This document shows positions 15,267 through 23,325 of a stretch of 64,000 nt of DNA, one piece after another. The notes beneath the pieces were generated by a model. It made no database searches and was not told where the DNA came from. It saw only the letters and a program-made list of their open reading frames with translations. Origin of the DNA: Methanobacteriota archaeon (GTDB lineage: Archaea > Thermoplasmatota > Thermoplasmata > UBA10834). Made by a program: the position numbers and the translations under genes. Where the stretch lies: assembly GCA_020347565.1 (NCBI GenBank), contig CP070732.1:1288688-1352687 (forward strand), written 5' to 3'. Every line of letters starts with the position of its first letter. The stretch's first letter is position 1.

Positions 15267-15379
15267 CCCGACTTAGCTCAGACTGGCTAGAGCGGCTGAC
15301 TGTAGTGTGGAAATCGGCAGGACCGATCTCAGTCGCCGAGATCAGCAGGCCCCCGGTTCAAATCCGGGAGTCGGGACCA
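15267..15379 (+). tRNA. tRNA-Tyr (GUA) with 35-nt intron, CCA encoded
   Basis: Acceptor CCCGACT pairs with AGTCGGG (15369-15375), discriminator A and encoded CCA at 15377-15379. D stem GCTC/GAGC, anticodon stem GCTGA/TCAGC, T arm CCCGG-TTCAAAT-CCGGG. Anticodon GTA at 15302-15304. An intron of about 35 nt (15306-15340) follows position 37, the canonical archaeal site, to be removed by the splicing endonuclease. Intron boundaries could shift by one base. Confidence 0.93.
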
Positions 15380-15410
15380 CCATCTGCCAGGTGCGCCCTT
15401 GACCGCCGTC

Positions 15411-16748
15411 CTATCTCGGCGCGCTCCTCCACTCGTCCGCCCGCTCGGGCGTGATTATCTCCTTGTTCTTCTCCAGTACGGCCATCTCCTTCGAGTCGAA
15501 AGCCCTCGGGTCGGCGGAGATTATCAGCCGTGCGGAGCTGGCCATGGCGGTCTCCGTCCACCTCTCCACCGCCTTGATGACGCGCGGGAAGTCGTTGCTC
15601 GTGACGAGGTACTCGATGCCGTCGACGAGCACCGCTCCGTTCTCCGATCGCTCCATGAAGCTCACGAGCGTGTCCGTCAGGAGGTTCAGCTTCGCGGGGT
15701 CGAGATGGTCCTTCCCCGGCACCGTCGACAGCCAGACGATGGGCGTCGTCTGTATGTAGAGCCTGTTCCTGATGTCTTTCGGGTACTGCCTGGTGACCAC
15801 GAGCCCCTGCGCCCTGCTCGTGTATTTGTCGCACTCTCGGCAGGGACACGGGAGTCTGCAGGCGTCGCAATCCAGGCTCTCGCACGGGAAGCTCTCATCG
15901 TTCTCGCAGTCGAAGCATCTGCCCCTCAGTATGTCGACGAAAATCTCGAAGGAGAGGTCCGGCCTCTCCTCCTCTACCAGGTAGACCCGCCTGTGCAGGA
16001 GTTCGTACGAGGCCTTGCTGCTGGAGAGCGTCGCCTCGAGTATGGGTTCCTTCAGCACTATGTGGCCGCGCGCAATCGACACGGCGAACACCAGCCCGGA
16101 CGCCGCGATCCCTGCCACTACCCACAGAGATGAGAGGGTCAGGTCTCCGGATTGGAAAGGCCCTCCGGCCTCCTCCTCGAAGACGAACGGGAGGGCGCTG
16201 ACGGCGAATATCCAGAGCCCGATGAGATACGCCGTGCCTGAGCGTCTCTGCACAAGCGTCGACCCCGCCCTCGATGTGACGATGAACATCATGGCGATGA
16301 CCGTCATGACCGTAGGATATAGGACAAGCAGGTCGACCCCGAGCGACGAGATGCGTACTCCCTCCAGCTCGGACACCTCGACCCTCGCCAGCGACCCCAG
16401 CGCCACGGCGGCGGCAGAGCCTCCGATGATGAGCGCGCCGTAGACGTTGGGAGGGAAGAAGCTCACCTCACGCTCCACGGGGAAGAATATCGTGAGCTGC
16501 CACAGGAACGTCTCCGCGAGCAAGATGGAGAACACGAAGGTCATGCCGATTGCGGTGGCGACGTCCTCGCTCCGCGGCTCGACGAGCGGATGCATGGCAC
16601 CGGCCATGAGCGCGACGAAAGCCGCCCACATGGCGAACAGGAAGAACAGCGCGGCCTTCGACCTCGGGTTCGACAGGAGTGCAAGCAGGCCCGCGCCGAA
16701 ACAGATCGACCCCGCGATGATCGACGCGATCCAGAGTACGGCGACCAT
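15411..16748 (-). CDS. membrane DUF835 protein with seven-helix N-terminus and Cys-rich cluster
   Basis: 445 residues. Residues about 1-235 contain seven or so membrane helices like the sensor part of 7TM histidine kinases. A linker follows, then a cluster of eight cysteines in about 35 residues (near 273-307, beginning CFDCEND and ending CPCREC), probably metal-binding. The C-terminal part (about 315-445) is a DUF835 domain (NGAVLVDGIEYLVTSNDFPRVIKAVERW). No kinase domain is present. It lies 90 nt downstream of a CheY-like gene on the same strand, so the pair probably works in signal transduction. DUF835 has no settled biochemical role. Confidence 0.85.
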   Translation of the reverse strand: MVAVLWIASIIAGSICFGAGLLALLSNPRSKAALFFLFAMWAAFVALMAGAMHPLVEPRSEDVATAIGMTFVFSILLAETFLWQLTIFFPVEREVSFFPPNVYGALIIGGSAAAVALGSLARVEVSELEGVRISSLGVDLLVLYPTVMTVIAMMFIVTSRAGSTLVQRRSGTAYLIGLWIFAVSALPFVFEEEAGGPFQSGDLTLSSLWVVAGIAASGLVFAVSIARGHIVLKEPILEATLSSSKASYELLHRRVYLVEEERPDLSFEIFVDILRGRCFDCENDESFPCESLDCDACRLPCPCRECDKYTSRAQGLVVTRQYPKDIRNRLYIQTTPIVWLSTVPGKDHLDPAKLNLLTDTLVSFMERSENGAVLVDGIEYLVTSNDFPRVIKAVERWTETAMASSARLIISADPRAFDSKEMAVLEKNKEIITPERADEWRSAPR

Positions 16749-16838
16749 TGTCCGATACCTCTCTTGGAGTGGCCTCAGCTATGGCTGGTGGACGCTGAGC
16801 ACCTGCGGCGCATCCTGTGTGCACGCGCACGTCCGGGG

Positions 16839-17201
16839 CTACGCTGTCGTGGCTGCACGCACCGCCTCGAGCAGCCTCTCGACCTGGAAGGGCTTCGCGA
16901 CGAAGTCTATCGCACCCGCGCGCATCGCCTCCTTTCTCAGGGCTTCCTTGACAAGCGCGCTGACGACCACGATCTTAGCCGTAGGGTCCTGCTCGATGAT
17001 CTTGGAGATCGCCGAGAGGCCGTCCATGCCGGGCATGAGAATGTCCATGAGGACTATGTCGGGCTTGAGCGCCTTGTACTTCTCTATAGCCTCGAGTCCG
17101 TTTGCCGCCTCGCCTACAATCTCGTGGTCGTGGCTCTCGAGGATGTCTCGTATCATCTCCCTTATGAACGGGGCATCCTCGACAATCAGCACCTTAGCCA
17201 T
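16839..17201 (-). CDS. CheY-like response regulator, receiver domain only
   Basis: 120 residues, one receiver domain. Acidic pocket Asp9 with phosphoacceptor Asp53 in LMDILMPGMDG, Ser81 at the switch position and Lys103 in AKPF. No output domain, so it must act by protein contact. A minus-strand TATA (CTTATATATGC, about 17276-17286) lies 75 nt before the start. Co-directional with the DUF835 membrane protein; no histidine kinase is in the window. Confidence 0.94.
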   Translation of the reverse strand: MAKVLIVEDAPFIREMIRDILESHDHEIVGEAANGLEAIEKYKALKPDIVLMDILMPGMDGLSAISKIIEQDPTAKIVVVSALVKEALRKEAMRAGAIDFVAKPFQVERLLEAVRAATTA

Positions 17202-17522
17202 CGTAAGCCCTGCCTGTCTGCGCAGCCCACCGTTACATCCCTTCTACCGCAGACAAGTAGTGAAAAGATTCCGTGCATATATAAGTTGGCCATTCTTGCC
17301 GCCGGCCTCGAGAACCATCACCGCCGCGTGGTACACGTCCGCCGTACGAGAATTGGCCGCCCGCGGCCCGCCTTGGGATGGGGAACCGGTCGCGCGCACG
17401 GGACCGTGCGCCGGCGATTCGTCGGACGGATGAGTGAGGCGTTCCAGACCTCACAAGAAATAAATACTATGGACCACATTAGTATGATTCGTCTGACATT
17501 TGTCAGACCGAAGGGATGGGCC
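17202..17522. promoter_or_regulatory. divergent promoter region between cheY and the basic-tail membrane protein
   Basis: Holds the cheY TATA on the minus strand near 17276-17286, a GC-rich stretch without a convincing gene (17290-17445), then a plus-strand TATA-like AAATAAATACT near 17457-17467. The perfect palindrome at 17491-17508 lies just after the expected plus-strand start. Confidence 0.5.
17491..17508. promoter_or_regulatory. 18-nt palindrome, candidate operator
   Basis: GTCTGACA, TT, TGTCAGAC: two exact 8-nt arms around 2 nt. It falls at or just past the predicted transcription start and 14 nt before the chosen start codon, so it could be a DNA operator. The arm TGTCAGAC also occurs in the RHH gene's promoter at 15095. 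Confidence 0.55.
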
Positions 17523-18806
17523 ATGGTCTTCCGACTTCGCAGGGAACCCGCTCAGGACGAGGAACCGCCGCAGGAGGGACGGGGAGTCCCATACAAGCTG
17601 GCGTCCTACGAGCACGACCACGAGGGGAAGAGGTTCAAGTCGAGCGATGTTGTCTACAGTTTCTGGAGCGCCGCGAAGTACACGCTGATACTGTCCTTGG
17701 TCCTCTGGTGGCTTCCGCTCTTCGGTCAGATGATCGCCGGCTACGTGGGCGGCAGAAGGGCTGGCGGTCCATGGAAGGGAGTCGCCGCGGCGATAATACC
17801 CGTCGCATGTCTGTACGTCGTCATGACGGGTTTCGACAGCGGCTTCTTCCCGTCGCACGTGTCCGGCGTGGCGATCGCCCCGGCTGCGGTGGGGGCGTCC
17901 ATAGCCGACAGCATCCCCTTCATCTCGCCATACATTCACTTCTCGTCCGAGTACGTGGGCTCGTTCGTCGACTCGCTCGCGGGCTCGAGCCCGTACGGGA
18001 TCAATGTGTATATCGTGACCGTGGCGTTCGCATACGTGGGCGGCATACTCGCCGAGCAGAGCAGGCGCGAGATCGAGTTCTCGTCCGGAAGCGTCATGTC
18101 CAACACGACGGTGCTCGTCTCGGACCAGACGGCCCATGCCCAGAGGCTCCACCCCTATCCGGAGCCGTCCCGGCCAGGGCTGGCCCACACGATAGCGTCG
18201 CACCTCCCGTGGTCGCACGAGCACGCCTCTCACCAACACGTGTACGCGCTGCCGCCGTCCGCGGGTCAGCACGGATGGGGACGCGCGTACGAAGCGTCCT
18301 TCAGAGAGGCGGGCGAGGAGGCAGAGGACTGCGACCCGCGCCCTGAGCGTCGGCGCGCCGCCTGTGGCGGCGCTCACGCCAAGGGCGCAGTGAAGCGCAG
18401 GGGGGTCAAGGGCGACGCGCGGCAGAGGCCGAAGCGCCGCGTGAAGCAGCACTACTCCTCGGCGAGACGGTTCGTTCCGCCCGATGAGGGAACTCCTCGG
18501 AGGCCACCGGCTCGTCGCTCGCGGGGCCACAGCTCGTCGCGGGGGTCGCGCGCGCAACACCAGCGCAGCGTCGACGCGTCCGGGCGTTTCGCGCCGCAGG
18601 ACAAGCGCTCGGTGAGGCGGGCTCGCAGGAGGATAGACCGGGAGTGGACGGTGAGGCAGCCGCGCAGGGCGCGTTCCTACTCGCAAGCGCCCGTGGGTCT
18701 CTTCGACGGCGAGGAAGAGGACGGGATCGTCGCGCCAAGGACCGCGGACGAGGGCCGGCACAAGCATCACGCCCCGTCGCCCGGACACCGATGGGACATG
18801 ATCTGA
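17523..18806 (+). CDS. membrane protein with long Arg/His/Ser-rich basic tail
   Basis: 427 residues. About residues 40-190 hold three or four membrane helices (YTLILSLVLWWLPLFGQMIAG; VAAAIIPVACLYVVMTGF; VYIVTVAFAYVGGILA) with GGRRAGGPWKG in a loop. The remaining 200 or more residues are hydrophilic, strongly basic and probably disordered, with a degenerate repeat (RRFVPPDEGTPRR, then GRFAPQDKRSVRR). The start at 17523 has GGGATGGG 8 nt upstream and follows the TATA near 17460; ATGs at 17469 and 17484 would place the palindrome inside the gene. Function not recognised. The tail could bind nucleic acid or acidic polymers. Confidence 0.72.
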   Translation: MVFRLRREPAQDEEPPQEGRGVPYKLASYEHDHEGKRFKSSDVVYSFWSAAKYTLILSLVLWWLPLFGQMIAGYVGGRRAGGPWKGVAAAIIPVACLYVVMTGFDSGFFPSHVSGVAIAPAAVGASIADSIPFISPYIHFSSEYVGSFVDSLAGSSPYGINVYIVTVAFAYVGGILAEQSRREIEFSSGSVMSNTTVLVSDQTAHAQRLHPYPEPSRPGLAHTIASHLPWSHEHASHQHVYALPPSAGQHGWGRAYEASFREAGEEAEDCDPRPERRRAACGGAHAKGAVKRRGVKGDARQRPKRRVKQHYSSARRFVPPDEGTPRRPPARRSRGHSSSRGSRAQHQRSVDASGRFAPQDKRSVRRARRRIDREWTVRQPRRARSYSQAPVGLFDGEEEDGIVAPRTADEGRHKHHAPSPGHRWDMI

Positions 18807-18854
18807 ACGTCCGGGGCTCAGATCTCGATCGTGTTCCGAAGCGTGACAGGCGAA

Positions 18855-18864
18855 CCTATATATC
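18855..18864 (+). promoter_or_regulatory. TATA box of tfs
   Basis: CCTATATATC, about 90 nt before the TFS start; predicted transcription start near 18888. Confidence 0.5.
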
Positions 18865-18943
18865 TGTCGACGGGTTCGCAGGCCACGGTGAGACTCGCAG
18901 TCCTCGACCGTCGACGGACGCGTTCACGCGGGGGATGCGCCAG

Positions 18944-19249
18944 ATGTTCTGTCCCAAGTGCAGGTGTCTTCTGTTCCCGGAGAACGGCAAGCTGATATGC
19001 AGGAAGTGCGGCATGGAGGAGGAGTCCTCGAACGCTGAGAGGCCCCAGGTGATCAGACACAGGGCGCGCGAGCGCGAGACAGCAGTGGTCGAGGAAGTCT
19101 CGGGGACTCTCCCGACGGCCGACGTCGAATGCCCATCCTGTGGGCATCGCAAGGCCTATTGGGTACTGAGGCAGACGCGTGCGGCCGACGAGCCGGAGAC
19201 GAGGATATTCAGGTGTGTCAAATGCTCGCATTCCTGGCGCGAGTACTAG
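18944..19249 (+). CDS. tfs: transcription factor S (TFS)
   Basis: 101 residues, homologous to RPB9/TFIIS. N-terminal zinc ribbon FCPKC...CRKC, linker, and a C-terminal ribbon CPSCGHRKAYW...CVKCSHSW carrying the Asp-Glu pair (ADEPETRIF) needed to stimulate RNA cleavage by the polymerase. It rescues backtracked complexes. Start chosen at 18944 (MFCPKC, with GGGGGATG upstream); an ATG at 18935 adds three residues. PCNA follows 70 nt later with its own TATA box. Confidence 0.94.
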   Translation: MFCPKCRCLLFPENGKLICRKCGMEEESSNAERPQVIRHRARERETAVVEEVSGTLPTADVECPSCGHRKAYWVLRQTRAADEPETRIFRCVKCSHSWREY

Positions 19250-19271
19250 TGCGCTGGATGGATGCGCAAAG

Positions 19272-19282
19272 CTTTTTTAAAC
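19272..19282 (+). promoter_or_regulatory. TATA box of PCNA; T-tract after tfs
   Basis: CTTTTTTAAAC: the TTTTTTAAA is a plausible PCNA TATA (start near 19305), and the T run could also end the tfs transcript. Confidence 0.5.
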
Positions 19283-19318
19283 ACTGAAGGGTTACAGGTA
19301 ATTACGGAAGGGGGGTCA

Positions 19319-20059
19319 ATGTTCCAGGCGAGAGCCAGAGCCGAGGTATTGAAGGAAGTCGTCAACGTAGTCTCAACCCTAGTCGATGAGGCGAAGTTCA
19401 CGCTCAACGCGGAGGGCTTGACGCTGCGCGCGGTGGATCCCGCACACATCGCGATGGTCGATCTCACGCTCGCGAAGGACGCCTTCGAGGAGTTCAAGGC
19501 AGAGGAGAGCGAGATAGGGATAGACATAGACAAGCTGAGCCAGTTCCTGAAGCTCGCAAGGGGCGACGACATCGTGGACCTCAGGCACGACGAGGACAAG
19601 AGGAAGCTGAAGATCGTCGTCGGCGACATCACGCGTCACATGAGCCTGATCGACACGACCGGCATGAGCGACCCGAAGGTTCCTAACCTGAATCTTCCCG
19701 CTTCCGTGACGGTGCGCTCGGACGACCTCCTTCAGGGCATACGCGCGAGCGAGACGGTCTCGGACCACATCGCACTCGTCGCGAACTCGGAGGGCTTCGA
19801 GATGAGCTGCGAGGGAGACATGGACCAGGTCCACTGGAAGAAGGCCAAGAAGGATCTGGCGTCGCTGCAGACCGAGAACAGCGTCAGGAGCCTCTTCCCG
19901 CTCGAGTACTTCTCGAACATGCTCAAATCGGTATCGTCCGGCAGCGAGGTGACGATGCACCTCGGCAGCGACTACCCCGTGAAGATGGAGTTCAGGATCG
20001 CCGGCGACAAGGGTGAAGTGAGGTACCTCCTTGCTCCGAGGATCGAAAGCAGCGACTGA
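19319..20059 (+). CDS. pcn: DNA polymerase sliding clamp (PCNA)
   Basis: 246 residues. The N-terminal MFQARARAEVLKEVVNVVSTLVDEA, the DPAHIAMVDL strand and the C-terminal YPVKMEFRIAGDKGEVRYLLAPR are typical PCNA features, including the hydrophobic end that binds PIP-box partners. It tethers PolB and other factors to DNA. The start at 19319 follows GGAAGGGGGG; upstream in-frame codons lie in the promoter. Confidence 0.96.
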   Translation: MFQARARAEVLKEVVNVVSTLVDEAKFTLNAEGLTLRAVDPAHIAMVDLTLAKDAFEEFKAEESEIGIDIDKLSQFLKLARGDDIVDLRHDEDKRKLKIVVGDITRHMSLIDTTGMSDPKVPNLNLPASVTVRSDDLLQGIRASETVSDHIALVANSEGFEMSCEGDMDQVHWKKAKKDLASLQTENSVRSLFPLEYFSNMLKSVSSGSEVTMHLGSDYPVKMEFRIAGDKGEVRYLLAPRIESSD

Positions 20060-20146
20060 GGCCAGAGAGCCTCCGATGCGGCGTTCGACTGCGGCCGCCG
20101 ACTCCTTCGCAGTCACAAGCCCTGGCCAGGACGAGGTCGGCTTGCC

Positions 20147-20773
20147 ATGAAGAGGCTCAGGATAGGCGTGCTTGCATCGGGCGGAGGCACGAACCTCCAG
20201 GCGATCATCGATTCGTGCGAACGCGGCGAGGTCGACGGCGACGTTGTCGTCGTCATAACGAACGTCCCGAACGCCGGCGCGGTGAAGAGGGCGGAGGAGC
20301 ACGGCATCGAAGCCTACTGCTTCCCTCACGAGGGCGCGTCGAGGGAGCAGCACGAGACGGACGTCGCCGAGTGTCTCGAGAAGCACAAGGTGGACCTCGT
20401 GTGCCTCGCTGGCTACCTTCGCATGCTCACGTCGGATATGGTCGAGAGGTTCGAGAGCAGGATACTGAACACGCACCCGGCGTTGCTGCCGTCCTTCGGC
20501 GGCAAGGGCATGCATGGCATCCATGTCCACAAAGCCGTGTTGAACTACGGCGCCAAGGTCTCCGGGTGCACGATCCACGTCGTCACCGCCGAGGTGGACG
20601 GCGGGCCGATAGTGCTGCAGAAGGCCGTCCCGGTCCTGGAGGACGATACGCCAGAGTCGCTCCAGGAGAGGATCCTCAAGGAGGAGCACAAGCTGTACCC
20701 GAGGGCGATTCAGCTGTTCGCGCAGGAGAAGGTCAAGATCGAGGGGAGGCGCGCGAGGATAATCGAGACGTAG
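20147..20773 (+). CDS. purN: phosphoribosylglycinamide formyltransferase, folate type
   Basis: Transfers a formyl group from 10-formyl-tetrahydrofolate (or the methanopterin analogue) to GAR in purine synthesis. Motifs: ASGGGTNLQAII at residues 9-20 for the phosphate, ILNTHPALLPSFGGKGMHG with the catalytic Asn and His, and VDGGPI with the catalytic Asp. 208 residues is normal. Many archaea use PurT with free formate instead, so PurN implies a folate-like formyl donor. Confidence 0.94.
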   Translation: MKRLRIGVLASGGGTNLQAIIDSCERGEVDGDVVVVITNVPNAGAVKRAEEHGIEAYCFPHEGASREQHETDVAECLEKHKVDLVCLAGYLRMLTSDMVERFESRILNTHPALLPSFGGKGMHGIHVHKAVLNYGAKVSGCTIHVVTAEVDGGPIVLQKAVPVLEDDTPESLQERILKEEHKLYPRAIQLFAQEKVKIEGRRARIIET

Positions 20774-20794
20774 CCCTCGTCCGCCGCGCATCGA

Positions 20795-20828
20795 ATACAT
20801 TAAACTAGTGCGACCGATATCTCGCACT
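20795..20828 (+). promoter_or_regulatory. transketolase operon promoter with 7-bp inverted repeat
   Basis: TATA-like TACATTAAAC at 20795-20804. AGTGCGA (20807-20813) and its exact complement TCGCACT (20822-20828), 8 nt apart, fill the space between TATA and the predicted start, the usual place for a repressor site. Confidence 0.5.
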
Positions 20829-20863
20829 GAGGCAGCGCGCGGAGTTCCGCAGGGGAGGAGAAC

Positions 20864-21703
20864 TTGGAGATATACGATGGCGAGTTCATCAGCGAGCTCG
20901 AGGCGATCGCCCGCAGGGTGCGGGCGCATGCGGTGACGATGATATATCAGGCCGGGTCCGGTCACCCGGGAGGGTCGCTCTCGGCGGCCGACATACTCGT
21001 CGCCCTGTACTTCCACCTGATGAAGCACGACCCGAAGAGGCCGGACTGGCCCGAGAGGGACAGGTTTGTCCTCAGCAAGGGACATGGCGCGCCAGCGCTG
21101 TATGCGGTCCTCGCCGAGGCCGGGTACTTCCCCTCCGCGGAGCTGGAGTCGCTGCGGAAGCTGGGCAGCAGGCTGCAGGGTCACCCGTGCATGAGGAAGA
21201 CGCCGGGCGTGGAGATGTCCACGGGTTCGCTCGGCCACGGCCTCGCCGCAGGCAACGGCATGGCGCTGGCTGCGAAGCTGGACCGCAAGCTGCACAGGAT
21301 ATACGTCGTGTGCGGGGACGGCGAGATGGATGTCGGCGAGACCTGGGAGGCCGCGATGCTCGCGTCGCACTATAAACTCGACAACGTCACGGCGTACATA
21401 GACCGCAACAAGCTCCAGCTCGACGGCCCCACGGAGAAGATAATGTCGCTCGAGCCGCTGGCCGACAAGTGGAAGGCGTTCGGGTGGCACGTGATCGAGA
21501 TCAACGGCCACAGCATGAAGGAGATCATCAACGCCACCAACGAGGCTCGGACGATAAAGGGCCGGCCGACGGCCATAATCTGTCACACGATCAAGGGCAA
21601 GGGCGTCAGTTTCATGGAGGGCTCGCTCCACTTCCACGGCAAGGCGCCCAGCGACGCCGAGTACAAGCAGGCCATCAAGGAACTGGGGGCTGAGCCCGTA
21701 TGA
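20864..21703 (+). CDS. tktA: transketolase, N-terminal subunit
   Basis: 279 residues, the thiamine-diphosphate half of a split transketolase. GSGHPGGSLSAADILVALYF, SKGHGAPALYA and the ThDP motif starting GDGEMDVGE and ending about 30 residues later at DRN are all present. TTG start with GGGGAGGAG 5 nt upstream. The C-terminal subunit overlaps by 4 nt. The pair moves two-carbon units between sugar phosphates to supply ribose and erythrose phosphates. Confidence 0.95.
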   Translation: MEIYDGEFISELEAIARRVRAHAVTMIYQAGSGHPGGSLSAADILVALYFHLMKHDPKRPDWPERDRFVLSKGHGAPALYAVLAEAGYFPSAELESLRKLGSRLQGHPCMRKTPGVEMSTGSLGHGLAAGNGMALAAKLDRKLHRIYVVCGDGEMDVGETWEAAMLASHYKLDNVTAYIDRNKLQLDGPTEKIMSLEPLADKWKAFGWHVIEINGHSMKEIINATNEARTIKGRPTAIICHTIKGKGVSFMEGSLHFHGKAPSDAEYKQAIKELGAEPV

Positions 21704-22644
21704 CCTGGAAGTGGGAGAGCCAGCGGAACCAGTACGGGCGCGCGCTGGTGGAGCTCGGCAAGGAGCGGGGAGACGTAGTCGTGCTCGACGCCGACCTCTC
21801 GAGCTCGACTAGAACCTCCGACTTCGCGGGGGCGTTCCCCGAGAGGTTCTTCAACTGCGGCATCGCCGAGCAGAACATGATCGACACCGCGGCGGGCCTC
21901 GCGTCGTCCGGGAAGACGGTGTTTGTCTCCACGTTCGCCGTCTTCGGCACAGGCAGGTGCTACGACCAGATACGACAGTCCGTCGCCTATCCAAAACTCA
22001 ACATCAAGATAGTCGCGTCCCACGCCGGCATCACCGTCGGAGGGGATGGGGCGTCACACCAGATAATCGAGGACCTGGCGCTGATGCGCGTCCTGCCGAA
22101 CATGAGCGTCATCGTGCCCGTCGACTCGAACGAGACGTACAAGGTGGTCAAGACGGTGGCGGAGACGAAGGAGCCTGTCTACGTCCGCATAGGCAGGGCG
22201 GACGTCCCGACGGTGACCGAGAGGGACGCGCCGTACGAGATGCAGAAGGCCACCGTCATGAGGGAAGGCGACGACGTGACGCTCATAGGCTGCGGCATAA
22301 TGGTCTCTAAGTGCCTCGAGGCGGCCGATGAGCTGGCAAAGCACGGCATCGCCGCGCGCGTCATAAACCTGCACACGATCAAGCCGCTGGACGAGAAGAC
22401 GATAGTGAAGGCGGCGCGGGAGACCGGCGGAGTCGTGACTGCGGAGGAACACTCTGTCATGATGGGCATGGGCAGCGCGGTCGCCATGTGCCTGGTGGAG
22501 AACTTCCACGTGCCCATGAAGCGCGTCGGCATACCGGACGTGTTCGGCGAGTCCGGCGCGTGCGACGAGCTGATGGAGCGCTACGGCTTGACTATGGAGA
22601 ACATCGTCGAGGCGGCACACGACGTTCTGAAGAGGAAGAAGTGA
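21700..22644 (+). CDS. tktB: transketolase, C-terminal subunit
   Basis: 314 residues: pyrimidine-binding domain with the catalytic Glu region ([19 protein letters not shown]) and [15 protein letters not shown], then the C-terminal domain ([29 protein letters not shown]). ATG overlaps the stop of the N-terminal subunit, fixing 1:1 expression. Alternative of a DXS-type role is unlikely given the split pair and the transaldolase next door. Confidence 0.95.
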   Translation: MTWKWESQRNQYGRALVELGKERGDVVVLDADLSSSTRTSDFAGAFPERFFNCGIAEQNMIDTAAGLASSGKTVFVSTFAVFGTGRCYDQIRQSVAYPKLNIKIVASHAGITVGGDGASHQIIEDLALMRVLPNMSVIVPVDSNETYKVVKTVAETKEPVYVRIGRADVPTVTERDAPYEMQKATVMREGDDVTLIGCGIMVSKCLEAADELAKHGIAARVINLHTIKPLDEKTIVKAARETGGVVTAEEHSVMMGMGSAVAMCLVENFHVPMKRVGIPDVFGESGACDELMERYGLTMENIVEAAHDVLKRKK

Positions 22645-22657
22645 TAGGGGGGCTGCG

Positions 22658-23305
22658 ATGAAGATATTCATAGACACTGCGAACATCGAGCACATACGCG
22701 AAGTGAACAGCTGGGGGATCCTGGACGGCGTGACCACTAATCCGTCCCTGGTGGCCAAGGAGGGGCTGGAGTTCGAAGGGGTCTTACGCGAGATATGCTC
22801 CATCGTCGACGGCGACATCAGCGCTGAGGCGGTCTCCATGAACTCCGAGGAGATGATCGAGGAGGCCAGGGGACTATCCAAGATGCACAGGAACGTCGTC
22901 GTGAAGATACCGATGACGTCCGAGGGGCTCAAGGCGGTGAAGGTCCTCTCGGCCGAGGGCGTGCGGACGAATGTGACGCTGGTGTTCTCCGCCAACCAGG
23001 CGCTCATGGCCGCCAAGGCCGGCGCGACCTACGTGTCGCCGTTCGTTGGCAGGCTGGACGACATCAACCACACCGGGATGGACCTTGTGCGGGACATCGT
23101 GGAGATATTCGGCCTGCACGGGTTCGAGACGCAGGTTATCGCGGCGAGCATCCGCCATCCACTGCACGTAACGGAGGCCGCTCTGGCGGGCGCCCATGTG
23201 GCTACGATCCCGTACGAGGTCCTGAAGAAGATGCTGAGGCACAACCTGACGGACGTCGGCATCGATAAGTTCCTCAAGGACTGGGAGAAAGTCCCGAAGA
23301 AGTGA
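22658..23305 (+). CDS. tal: transaldolase, small MipB/TalC type
   Basis: 215 residues, the short class I aldolase form. [16 protein letters not shown] and [13 protein letters not shown] are diagnostic; the Schiff-base lysine is Lys83 in [10 protein letters not shown]. Related enzymes are fructose-6-phosphate aldolases, but operon position directly after both transketolase subunits favours transaldolase. The ATG follows GGGGGG 5 nt upstream, 13 nt after the transketolase stop. Confidence 0.93.
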   Translation: MKIFIDTANIEHIREVNSWGILDGVTTNPSLVAKEGLEFEGVLREICSIVDGDISAEAVSMNSEEMIEEARGLSKMHRNVVVKIPMTSEGLKAVKVLSAEGVRTNVTLVFSANQALMAAKAGATYVSPFVGRLDDINHTGMDLVRDIVEIFGLHGFETQVIAASIRHPLHVTEAALAGAHVATIPYEVLKKMLRHNLTDVGIDKFLKDWEKVPKK

Positions 23306-23325
23306 TCTCCCGACGCGGTGCGGCC

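Noticed and set aside
16590-17522. Long in-frame upstream extension of the basic-tail membrane protein
   Set aside because: It would run antisense through cheY and the DUF835 gene and across a TATA box and palindrome; its composition is that of a shadow frame.
19379-21637. 752-codon open frame on the minus strand opposite PCNA, PurN and transketolase
   Set aside because: It covers three well-identified genes on the other strand and its product has no recognisable motif; long antisense frames are common at this GC content.
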